Below, in pieces: positions 1 through 6,215 of a stretch of 14,210 nucleotides of DNA. Both the position numbers and the translations under genes were made by a program. The stretch lies in NCBI GenBank assembly GCA_021785115.1, contig JAJYGO010000132.1, forward strand, positions 1 through 14,210, given 5' to 3'. The notes below the pieces were generated by a model that did not search any database, was not told where the DNA came from, and saw only the letters and a list, made by a program, of their open reading frames with translations. The stretch is from Chloroflexota bacterium. Lineage in GTDB: Bacteria > Chloroflexota > Limnocylindria > Limnocylindrales > CSP1-4. How positions within the stretch are numbered: position 1 is the stretch's first letter; every line of letters begins with the position of its first letter.

Positions 1-1620
1 CACCGCAGCGGCGCCGCGCGATGCCGGGCCCTCGACACCGGTGTCGTGCCCCGGCGCGGGCATCACCGCTTCCGGCTCGGGCCGCCGGCGCTCCGCGAAC
101 GGAGACGCAGCGCCCGCCGCGGGCTCCTGCCTCGAACCGGCCTCGCCCTGCGGTCGCCCGCTGCGGCGGGCCATCTCGGCTCGAAGGAGCTCCGCGACCT
201 CCGGCGGCACCTCGCTCCACGGCTCGGCGCCCCCGGCGGACGGGACTGCCGCCTCCGCGCGATCCTCGACGCGCGGCTCGCGCGCCGGCCGGTTCCGATC
301 CGGGCGCTCGAACTGCGGCCTCGGGCCGCGCTCGCCGGTCCGCGCGGGCCGTGCGCCCGGCATCCCGCCGCGGCCGTAGCGTTCCCGCTCGATCGCCTGC
401 TGGTAGGTGCCGCGAGGGCCACCTCGGCCGCCGCGTCCGCCCATCGGACGGCCTCCACGAGCGCCGCGCTGCCGCCGCTCCGTCAGCAGGTACTCGGGGA
501 TCTCGGGCTCCTCGAGCTCCTCCTCCTCGAACTCGTCGGATGCCCCGACCGGAGCCGTCGGCATCCCGAGCTGGCTGTCCCAGACCGACCCGAACGTCGA
601 GTGCTGCGGCACGCGCGGGGCCTCGGGCTCCAGCGCCTCCTCGGCCTCGATCTCCTCGGGAGCCCGCGCCTCCACCGCCGCCTCCTGGCCGCGACCGCGT
701 CCGCGGCCCCGACCGCCGCGCCGGCGCCGGCGGCGCCGGCCGCCTTCGCCCTGGGCCCCTTCCTCGCCGCCCGCTTCCTCGGTCGTCGCGACGCCCTCGA
801 GCTCCTCTGCCTCCTCGGCGGCCTCGACGTCCTCCTCGATCGCGGGCGGCACCGCGACCCCCGCCTTGCTGAGCTTCTCCCCGGGCAGCACCATGAGCGG
901 CGCGCCCGTCGCGGTGGCAGCCACCACCGGCGTGGCCGGGACCGCGGCAGGCGCGGCAGCGGGACGCTCCCGCCGCCGTTCCTCGCGCCCGTACTCCTCG
1001 CGGCGCTCGCGACCCTCGCCGCGGCCCTCGCCGCGACGGCCGCCCCGCCGGCGACGGGAGGCGCCCTCGGTCTCCTTCTCCGGGACCTGCGTCATCGAGA
1101 GGTCCTCTTCCTCGGCCGCGACACGCCGGCCGCTGCGCGAGGACCGCTCGACTCGGGCGATCTGGGTGATGTCGGTGAACACGTCCGCGACCTCGATGAG
1201 GTCCGAGCTCGTGTTGCCCCGGAAGCTGATGACCTCGACCCGGATCCCCGTCTGCTGGACGGCCCGGATCGCGGGCGCGAAATCGCCGTCGCCCGACACC
1301 ACGACCGCGATGTCGAGGTTGCGGGAGGTCCGCATGAGGTCGACGACCAGCTCGATGTCGAGGTTTGCCTTGACCTTGCCGTCGCCGTACTTCCGGATGT
1401 CCTTGCTGACGACCTTGTATCCGTTCCGGTTGAGGAACGCGTGGAACTGGCGCTGGTTCTCGTTCTCCGGGTCGAGCCCCGTGTACGCGTAGGCTCGGAC
1501 GAGGTCCCGCCCCGCGCTCGCCGCCTTCAGCAGGGTCACATAGTCGATGTCCACGCCTGCCGCCTTGGCGGCGTAGAAGATGTTCGCGACGTCGACGAAG
1601 ACGGCGACGTTCTTGCTCAC
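1..1620 (-). CDS. NYN/LabA-type (DUF88) PIN-fold nuclease-like protein with long disordered tail, partial
   Basis: The frame is open for 540 codons from a GTG at 1620 to the left edge, so the C-terminus is missing. The start is supported by AGGAG six bases upstream. Residues 4-158 form a NYN domain. FVDVANIF carries Asp10, DIELVVDLM carries Asp88 and Asp94, and SGDGDF at 109-114 carries Asp111 and Asp113. These are the acidic residues that bind metal in this PIN-like RNase fold. The remaining 380 or more residues are low complexity: a basic RRRRGGRRGEGR patch (189-200), acidic runs near 261-276, 321-327 and 361-375, RGG/RG blocks at 295-311 and 389-404, and one island (340-358) that looks less degenerate. 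Known family members are RNases or RNA-binding proteins. The tail recalls the RNA-binding, protein-docking tails of RNase E/G, which is inference. It lies 111 nt downstream of the GNAT gene on the same strand and may be co-transcribed. The domain call is confident; the substrate is unknown. Confidence 0.88.
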   Translation of the reverse strand, partial: MSKNVAVFVDVANIFYAAKAAGVDIDYVTLLKAASAGRDLVRAYAYTGLDPENENQRQFHAFLNRNGYKVVSKDIRKYGDGKVKANLDIELVVDLMRTSRNLDIAVVVSGDGDFAPAIRAVQQTGIRVEVISFRGNTSSDLIEVADVFTDITQIARVERSSRSGRRVAAEEEDLSMTQVPEKETEGASRRRRGGRRGEGRGEGRERREEYGREERRRERPAAAPAAVPATPVVAATATGAPLMVLPGEKLSKAGVAVPPAIEEDVEAAEEAEELEGVATTEEAGGEEGAQGEGGRRRRRRRGGRGRGRGRGQEAAVEARAPEEIEAEEALEPEAPRVPQHSTFGSVWDSQLGMPTAPVGASDEFEEEELEEPEIPEYLLTERRQRGARGGRPMGGRGGRGGPRGTYQQAIERERYGRGGMPGARPARTGERGPRPQFERPDRNRPAREPRVEDRAEAAVPSAGGAEPWSEVPPEVAELLRAEMARRSGRPQGEAGSRQEPAAGAASPFAERRRPEPEAVMPAPGHDTGVEGPASRGAAAV

Positions 1621-1670
1621 GCAAGTCTCCTGTTCAGTTCCGGCCAACCATCGGAGGCCGGGTGCCCGCC

Positions 1671-1693
1671 CGTCTCACGGCAACCGCGAGACG
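1671..1693 (-). other. Small intergenic hairpin between GNAT and NYN genes
   Basis: CGTCTC (1671-1676) pairs with GAGACG (1688-1693). Inside, CGG pairs with CCG across one A/C mismatch, leaving a CAA loop. It lies in the 111-nt gap between the GNAT stop and the NYN start. There is no T-run on either side, so it is more likely an mRNA-processing or partial-attenuation structure than a terminator. It could be chance in such GC-rich DNA. Confidence 0.35.
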
Positions 1694-1731
1694 TCGGGAG
1701 TCGGTGCGTCGCACGCGAGCGAGCGACGCGA

Positions 1732-2193
1732 TCATGCCGGGCTCGCGTCGGCCGGCGCGAGCATCCGGACCATGCGGGATTCGGCTTCGACGAAGCCGTG
1801 GTCGACCCAGCGTTCCCGCTCCACAGGGTCGCGCGGAGATACCCCCTCGACCGCGACGCAGCCCTTGTTCCGCGCCGACCGGAGCAGCTCCTCCAGGAGC
1901 GTCTCGCGGACCGCGGCGGGCGGCGACGACGGGTCGACGAGCAGCGCGTCCATCGTGCCGACCATCCCGCCGAGCGACACGCTCGGCCGCAGCGCCATCA
2001 CGCCGACGCCCGCCACGCGGCGGCCCGACTCGGCGACGACGACGACGGCGTGCGGAAGATCGATCAGCTGCCGGAGCAGGTCGGCGGAGCGCGTGCCGGG
2101 CCGGCCGTCGTCCGGGCGCCGGGCCACGTCGTCGAGCATGCCCATGATGCGGTCGACGTCCGTGATCCGGGCTGTGCGGACCTGGTACTGCAC
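1732..2193 (-). CDS. GNAT-like N-acetyltransferase (divergent)
   Basis: This encodes 153 residues from GTG at 2193. No other start exists in this frame before the upstream stop, and no strong ribosome-binding site is visible. The layout fits the GNAT fold: beta1 VRTARITDVDRIMGML (5-20), a strand pair AVVVVAESGRRVAGVGVMAL (49-68), then MDALLVDP (81-88) leading into helix 3. The C-terminal WVDHGFVEAESRMVRML (129-145) is the usual GNAT beta6-beta7 region. Known GNAT proteins transfer an acetyl group from acetyl-CoA. Here the usual R/QxxGxG/A pyrophosphate loop is replaced by DPSSPPAAVRETLL (87-100). It may therefore be a degenerate or non-catalytic member, or may bind acyl-CoA differently. The substrate is not predictable. 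It lies upstream of the NYN gene and diverges from livJ. Confidence 0.75.
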   Translation of the reverse strand: MQYQVRTARITDVDRIMGMLDDVARRPDDGRPGTRSADLLRQLIDLPHAVVVVAESGRRVAGVGVMALRPSVSLGGMVGTMDALLVDPSSPPAAVRETLLEELLRSARNKGCVAVEGVSPRDPVERERWVDHGFVEAESRMVRMLAPADASPA

Positions 2194-2303
2194 GATGGCG
2201 AGCGATACCTCGAGGTGGACGTCCGGCGCCGACGGAAGAGGCCATCGGCACCGCTGCTCGGTCGCTTCGCTCCGGGCGCCGCACCGGCGCGATCGACCTT
2301 CGG

Positions 2304-2314
2304 CCGGTCACCGG
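2304..2314. repeat. 11-bp palindrome upstream of liv promoter
   Basis: CCGGTCACCGG is a perfect inverted repeat with a single central base, about 11 bp upstream of the putative -35 box. It could be an activator or repressor half of the liv control region. Arms of 5 bp made of C and G are expected by chance fairly often here, so the weight is low. Confidence 0.25.
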
Positions 2315-2325
2315 GGCGCTCGGAC

Positions 2326-2353
2326 TTGCAACTGGGACGCCGTCCCATATCAT
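2326..2353 (+). promoter_or_regulatory. Putative sigma70-type promoter of the liv operon
   Basis: TTGCAA (2326-2331, 4/6 match to TTGACA) and TATCAT (2348-2353, 5/6 match to TATAAT) are separated by 16 bp. They lie in the most AT-rich stretch of the region. Transcription would start near 2360, giving a 5' leader of about 209 nt before livJ. The spacer is almost completely filled by a palindrome, annotated separately. Confidence 0.55.
2333..2347. promoter_or_regulatory. 15-bp perfect palindrome inside the liv promoter (putative operator)
   Basis: TGGGACGCCGTCCCA has 7-bp perfect arms around one central base. It starts one base after the -35 box and ends directly before the -10 box. A bound dimeric regulator would block RNA polymerase, so a repressor operator is the natural reading. 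I cannot name the regulator, and no regulator gene lies adjacent. Confidence 0.5.
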
Positions 2354-2368
2354 ACGCTAACCCATCGA

Positions 2369-2381
2369 CTGATGGCATCAG
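2369..2381. repeat. 13-bp palindrome just downstream of the liv promoter
   Basis: CTGATGGCATCAG is a perfect inverted repeat with 6-bp arms and one central base. Its centre is 35 bp from the centre of the palindrome in the promoter spacer. It lies in the first 20 or so transcribed bases. It could be a second operator of different sequence or a 5'-end mRNA structure. Confidence 0.35.
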
Positions 2382-2432
2382 GGCCAGCAGTCGGTCGGTC
2401 GTCTCGAAGCGGGCCGGATGAGGAGCCGATCC

Positions 2433-2472
2433 CGCGGCACGAGGGGGTGCCGCGCTGCTGTTTCTCCCCTTC
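2433..2472 (+). terminator. Leader hairpin with T-rich follow-on (possible attenuator) upstream of livJ
   Basis: CGCGGCAC (2433-2440) pairs perfectly with GTGCCGCG (2447-2454) around a GAGGGG loop. CTGCTG and then a pyrimidine tract, TTTCTCCCCTT, follow. An 8-bp GC stem followed by an interrupted U-tract resembles a weak intrinsic terminator in the 5' leader. GCTGCTG at 2454-2460 could also pair with CAGCAGC at 2542-2548 near the livJ ribosome-binding site, giving an alternative fold. The U-tract is poor, so function is uncertain. Confidence 0.35.
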
Positions 2473-2552
2473 CGGCGCGCGGCGCGGCAGCCGTCCGATC
2501 GCGCGGTCCTGCGGCCCAGGCGTGGTCCATCACGGGAAGCGCAGCAGCTTTG

Positions 2553-2568
2553 AGGAGGAGCCTGCTCC
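2553..2568 (+). promoter_or_regulatory. livJ ribosome-binding site, partly self-complementary
   Basis: AGGAGGAG (2553-2560) is a strong Shine-Dalgarno sequence 8 nt before the livJ ATG. GGAG (2557-2560) can pair with CTCC (2565-2568) across a CCTG loop, so the site may be partly masked in a short hairpin that ends right at the start codon. Confidence 0.55.
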
Positions 2569-3966
2569 ATGCAATCCCGCACCATCACCGCGCTCGCCGC
2601 AGCCGTGGTTCTCACGGCCGGGGCGTGCAGCAGCTCGGCGACCACGGCGCCTGCCGGAGGGTCGTCCGCCCCCGCCGCGAGCACGGGCGCCGGCTCGTCG
2701 ACCGCCGTGGGCGGCAAGTCCGTCACGATCGGCGTCGATCTCCCGCTCTCCGGTGGCGAGTTCGCGAACGGCGACCCGACCAAGAAGGGCATCGAGCTCG
2801 CCGTCAACCAGGCCAACCAGAAGGGCGGCGTCGCCGGCTACAAGATCGTCCTGAGCATCAAGGACGACGCCGTCAACGGCGTGCACAACCCGCAGCAGGG
2901 CGCCACCAACATCCAGGGGTTCGTGGCGGACCCCACCGTCATCGGCGTCGTCGGCCCGTTCAACTCGAACGTGGGCGCGGCGGAGATCCCGGTCTCCAAC
3001 CGGGCCGGTCTCCTGCAGTGCAGCCCGGCCAACACGAACCCGGGCCTGACCAAGCCGCAGTACGGCGCCCTGTCGATCCGCAGCGCGTACCCGAACCGGA
3101 TCAACTACATCCGCGTTGCGACGACGGACGACATCCAGGGCCTCGCAGGAGCGGAGTTCGCGTACAACGATCTGGGCAAGCGTCGGGCCTACGTCGTCGA
3201 TGACACCGAGACGTACGGCAAGGGTCTCGCCGACGTGTTCGTGACGCAGTTCAAGGCGCTCGGCGGGACCGTCATCAAGCAGGACGGCGCGCCGAGCTCC
3301 ACGACCGACTACACGCCGCTCCTGACGGCGGTCCAGGGCCAGAATCCCGACGTCGTCTACTTCGGCGGCGTCACCGCGACCGGCGGTGGCCTGCTGCGCA
3401 AGCAGATGGCGCAGGTGGGCATGGGCAACATCGCCTTCGGCGGCGGCGACGGTATCGTCGACGGCCCGGGCAACGTCCAGGGCTCGTTCATCAAGGTCGC
3501 GGGGTCCGCGGCAGCCAACTCGTTCGGCACGGTCGCCGCCACGCACGACATCCCGAACGCCAGCGCGTTCTCGGATGCGTACAAGGCGGCCTACGGCGCT
3601 GCGCCGGGCGCGTACAGCGCCTCGGCGTACGCCTGCACCCAGGTGATCCTGCAGTCGCTGCAGGCCGTGGCCGGCTCGGCGTCCGGGTCGGGACTGCGCG
3701 AGGCCGTGCGCGCCTACGCGACCGACTCGAGCCACTCCTTCACCACGCAGCTCGGCACGATCTCGTTCGACCAGAACGGCGACACGACCCAGCACATCAT
3801 CTCGTTCTACAAGACCGACATGAGCGCGGCCGGCGGGGTGGGTGACTGGGTGTTCGTCCGGCAGCAGGACTTCGGTGGAGCCGGAAGCTCCGGAGCGTCG
3901 GCTGCGCCGGGGGCATCGTCGGCCCCCGCGGCGTCGGCGGCGGCATCACCGGCAGCCAGCCAGTAA
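2569..3966 (+). CDS. livJ: Branched-chain amino acid ABC transporter substrate-binding lipoprotein
   Basis: This encodes 465 residues from ATG, with a strong ribosome-binding site upstream. The N-terminus is a lipoprotein signal: Arg4, a hydrophobic core (8-18) and lipid-attachment Cys20 in LTAGAC. A Ser/Ala/Gly linker (21-48) follows, then a type I periplasmic-binding fold (Peripla_BP_6/Leu-Ile-Val binding, 51-434). Recognisable parts are VTIGVDLPLSGGEFANGD (52-69), the hinge and ligand region GVVGPFNSNVGAAEIPVSN (126-144) and DDTETYGKG (211-219). The protein would sit outside the membrane, capture leucine, isoleucine, valine or a related small ligand, and hand it to LivH/LivM. A second Ser/Ala/Pro-rich tail occupies 436-465, unusual for enteric LivJ but plausible in high-GC monoderms. 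It is first gene of the liv operon and is separated from livH by a strong hairpin. The family is certain; ligand identity (amino acid, amide or urea) is not. Confidence 0.95.
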   Translation: MQSRTITALAAAVVLTAGACSSSATTAPAGGSSAPAASTGAGSSTAVGGKSVTIGVDLPLSGGEFANGDPTKKGIELAVNQANQKGGVAGYKIVLSIKDDAVNGVHNPQQGATNIQGFVADPTVIGVVGPFNSNVGAAEIPVSNRAGLLQCSPANTNPGLTKPQYGALSIRSAYPNRINYIRVATTDDIQGLAGAEFAYNDLGKRRAYVVDDTETYGKGLADVFVTQFKALGGTVIKQDGAPSSTTDYTPLLTAVQGQNPDVVYFGGVTATGGGLLRKQMAQVGMGNIAFGGGDGIVDGPGNVQGSFIKVAGSAAANSFGTVAATHDIPNASAFSDAYKAAYGAAPGAYSASAYACTQVILQSLQAVAGSASGSGLREAVRAYATDSSHSFTTQLGTISFDQNGDTTQHIISFYKTDMSAAGGVGDWVFVRQQDFGGAGSSGASAAPGASSAPAASAAASPAASQ

Positions 3967-3972
3967 CGGGCA

Positions 3973-4017
3973 CGGCTCGGGGCCGGGACGCGAGGCATCG
4001 CTCCCGGCCCCGAGCCG
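3973..4017 (+). other. Strong intercistronic hairpin between livJ and livH
   Basis: The 16-base arm CGGCTCGGGGCCGGGA (3973-3988) pairs perfectly with 4002-4017. The interior continues as GCGA (3990-3993) with TCGC (3998-4001), leaving one bulged C and a GGCA tetraloop, so about 20 bp are paired. It begins 6 nt after the livJ stop. No T-run follows, so it is not a classical intrinsic terminator. A role in protecting the livJ mRNA 3' end, or in partial termination, would give more binding protein than permease. Confidence 0.75.
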
Positions 4018-4050
4018 CTTCACGACACGCCCCCGGGCCACCCAGATCGG

Positions 4051-5073
4051 ATGCCGCTGATGCAGATGCAACGCTCGATCCGACTTCCATCGCGCGTCCG
4101 ACGCGGGCCGTACCAGCTCGTCGGCGCGGTCGCCATCTGCCTGGTCGCGGCATACATCCTGGTGGGCGCCCAGCAGTTCTCGAACTTCCTGACGGTCGGG
4201 GCGATCTACGCGCTGATCGCGCTCGGCTACACGATGGTCTACGGGATCATCGAGCTGATCAACTTCGCCCACGGCGACGTCTTCGGCATGGGAGCCTTCG
4301 TCGCCCTGTGGCTCCTGACCGTGGCCGGCTTCCACGGGGCGATCGACAACCCGCTCGTGCTCGCGGTCGTGCTCGTGGCCCTGTTCCTGCTGACGATGGG
4401 CATCATGGGACTCGTCGGCATGGTCATCGAGCGCGTCGCCTACCGGCCGCTGCGCAACGCCCCGCGGCTCGCGCCCCTCATCACGGCCATCGGCGTCTCG
4501 TTCATCCTCGAGAACATCATGCAGGCGTTCTTCGGGCCGTCGCCCGTCACCTCGCCGCAGATCTTCGACCTGAACGCGCGGTTCAACGTCGCCGGCGCCT
4601 CCATCGGCTACCTGAACGTGTTCATCGTGCTCGTGGCCGTCGCACTCATGATCGCCCTGCAGGTGTTCGTCGGCCGCACCCGGCTCGGGCGCGCGATGCG
4701 CTCGACGGCACAGGACCGTGAGGCGGCCCAGCTCATGGGCGTCAACATCGACCAGACGATCGCCATCACGTTCTTCATCGGCTCGGCGCTCGCCGGCGCG
4801 GGCGGCATCGTATGGGCCCTCTACTTCGGATACGCGCTGTTCAACCAGGGCTTCTACGCCGGGCTCTTCGCGTTCACCGCGGCCGTGCTCGGCGGCATCG
4901 GCAACACCACGGGTGCCGCGCTCGGCGGGTTCTTCATCGGCTTCCTGTACGTCGCGGCGGCGCAGTACGGCTACTTCCGCTGGTTCGAGGTGCTCGTCTT
5001 CGGCGTGCTCGTGCTGGTGCTGGTGTTCCGGCCCTCGGGCCTGCTCGGCCAGCAGCTGGGTGAGCGAGCGTGA
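4051..5073 (+). CDS. livH: Branched-chain amino acid ABC transporter permease LivH
   Basis: This encodes 340 residues. ATGs at 4051, 4060 and 4066 are all possible starts, and none has a clear Shine-Dalgarno sequence. I use the first. The protein is a multi-spanning membrane permease: helix 23-40, then the family signature YGIIELINFAHGDVFGMGAF (64-83), with further hydrophobic helices near 100-125, 142-160, 187-207, 236-258, 268-285, 290-306 and 311-326. The cytoplasmic EAA-like loop that contacts the ATPases is RTRLGRAMRSTAQDREAAQLMGVN (209-232), with the conserved Gly230. Its length is somewhat above enteric LivH (about 308) because of a basic N-terminal stretch. It forms the channel with LivM. 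The end overlaps livM by 4 bases (GTGA), pointing to translational coupling. Confidence 0.94.
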   Translation: MPLMQMQRSIRLPSRVRRGPYQLVGAVAICLVAAYILVGAQQFSNFLTVGAIYALIALGYTMVYGIIELINFAHGDVFGMGAFVALWLLTVAGFHGAIDNPLVLAVVLVALFLLTMGIMGLVGMVIERVAYRPLRNAPRLAPLITAIGVSFILENIMQAFFGPSPVTSPQIFDLNARFNVAGASIGYLNVFIVLVAVALMIALQVFVGRTRLGRAMRSTAQDREAAQLMGVNIDQTIAITFFIGSALAGAGGIVWALYFGYALFNQGFYAGLFAFTAAVLGGIGNTTGAALGGFFIGFLYVAAAQYGYFRWFEVLVFGVLVLVLVFRPSGLLGQQLGERA

Positions 5074-6215
5074 CGGGCGAGGCTCCCGCAGCGCCCGAGC
5101 GCGTCAGTCTGCTCGACAGGGTCCGGGCGGTCTCTGCATCCCACCGGTCGGTCTCGTCGATCGTCACGATGGCCATCGTGACCGCGGTGCTGCCGCTGGC
5201 CGCGCTCGTGCCCCCGTTCAGCAGCTTCAATCCGCAGTCGGTCTGGGTGAACAGCTTCGCCGACGCCGGCGTCTTCGTCCTGCTCGCGCTCGGCCTGAAC
5301 ATCGTGGTCGGCCTCGCGGGGCTGCTCGACCTGGGATACGCCGCGTTCTTCGCGATCGGCGCCTACACGTACGCGTACGGCGCGTCGCCGTTCTCGGGCA
5401 ACGACTTCCCGTTCTGGATCATGCTGCTCGTGGGAGCCCTGGTGGCGGCCACGTTCGGGCTCCTGCTCGGCGCCCCGACGCTGCGGCTGCGCGGCGACTA
5501 CCTGGCGATCGTCACCCTGGGGTTCGGCGAGATCGTGCCGACGGTCTTCCTGAACGCGGACAAGTACACGAAGGGGACGAACGGGATCAGCGGCGTGTAC
5601 GCGCCCGGCCTGCTGAACCTCCACTTCCAGTCGACGAACCCGTGGCCGTTCTACCTGACGATGGCGGCGATCGTCACCGTGGCGATCATCGCGATCTTCC
5701 GGCTGCAGGACTCGCGCCTCGGCCGCGCGTGGATGGCGATCCGGGAGGACGAGCTCGCCGCTGCGAGCAACGGCGTCAACACGGTGTCCACCAAGCTGCT
5801 CGCGTTCGCGCTCGGCGCCTCCACGGCCGGACTCGGCGGGGTGTTCGTGGCTGCGAAGCTCTCGTTCGTCAGTCCGGACCAGTTCGGGTTCACGGTGTCG
5901 TTCACGGTCCTGGCCATGGTGGTCCTGGGGGGCATGGGCAACATCTGGGGCGTCGGCATCGGCGCGTTCATCGTGTTCATCATCCAGACGGTGATCCTGA
6001 AAGAGCTCAACGCCGCCCTCGCCGGCACGCCCCTCGCGTTCATCGACTTCCTGCAATACCAGTACCTCCTGTACGGGCTGGCGCTCGTGGCGATGATGCT
6101 GTTGCGACCCGAGGGGCTGTTCCCGAGCGCGCGGCGCCGCCGTGAGCTGCACGTCGCGGAGGAGACCGAGGGGGAGCCGGCGCCCGCCGGTGCGATGGGC
6201 GGGATCGAGCCATGA
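5070..6215 (+). CDS. livM: Branched-chain amino acid ABC transporter permease LivM
   Basis: This encodes 381 residues from a GTG that overlaps the livH stop by four bases. A short polar N-terminus (1-29) leads to a first helix (30-49). Family signatures are LALGLNIVVGLAGLLDLGYA (72-91), RGDYLAIVTLGFGEI (141-155) and the TKGTNGI loop (167-173). The EAA-type coupling loop is DSRLGRAWMAIREDELAAASNGVN (214-237), followed by VLGGMGNIWGVGIGAF (285-300). The C-terminal tail (353-381) is polar and acidic. Known role: with LivH it forms the heteromeric membrane channel powered by LivG and LivF. Its end overlaps livG by ATGA. Nothing essential appears to be missing. Confidence 0.94.
   Translation: MTGEAPAAPERVSLLDRVRAVSASHRSVSSIVTMAIVTAVLPLAALVPPFSSFNPQSVWVNSFADAGVFVLLALGLNIVVGLAGLLDLGYAAFFAIGAYTYAYGASPFSGNDFPFWIMLLVGALVAATFGLLLGAPTLRLRGDYLAIVTLGFGEIVPTVFLNADKYTKGTNGISGVYAPGLLNLHFQSTNPWPFYLTMAAIVTVAIIAIFRLQDSRLGRAWMAIREDELAAASNGVNTVSTKLLAFALGASTAGLGGVFVAAKLSFVSPDQFGFTVSFTVLAMVVLGGMGNIWGVGIGAFIVFIIQTVILKELNAALAGTPLAFIDFLQYQYLLYGLALVAMMLLRPEGLFPSARRRRELHVAEETEGEPAPAGAMGGIEP

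Noticed and set aside
46..2421. Long plus-strand open frame of about 790 codons
   Set aside because: It is the exact antisense of the NYN gene frame and runs on through the GNAT gene. Its composition is Arg/Pro/Leu-rich with no domain. The minus strand shows conserved NYN and GNAT motifs and a ribosome-binding site.
2418..2568. ATG at 2418 as a leader peptide for amino-acid attenuation
   Set aside because: The frame has no stop before livJ and no run of Leu, Ile or Val codons; it is Arg-rich and continues out of frame through livJ.
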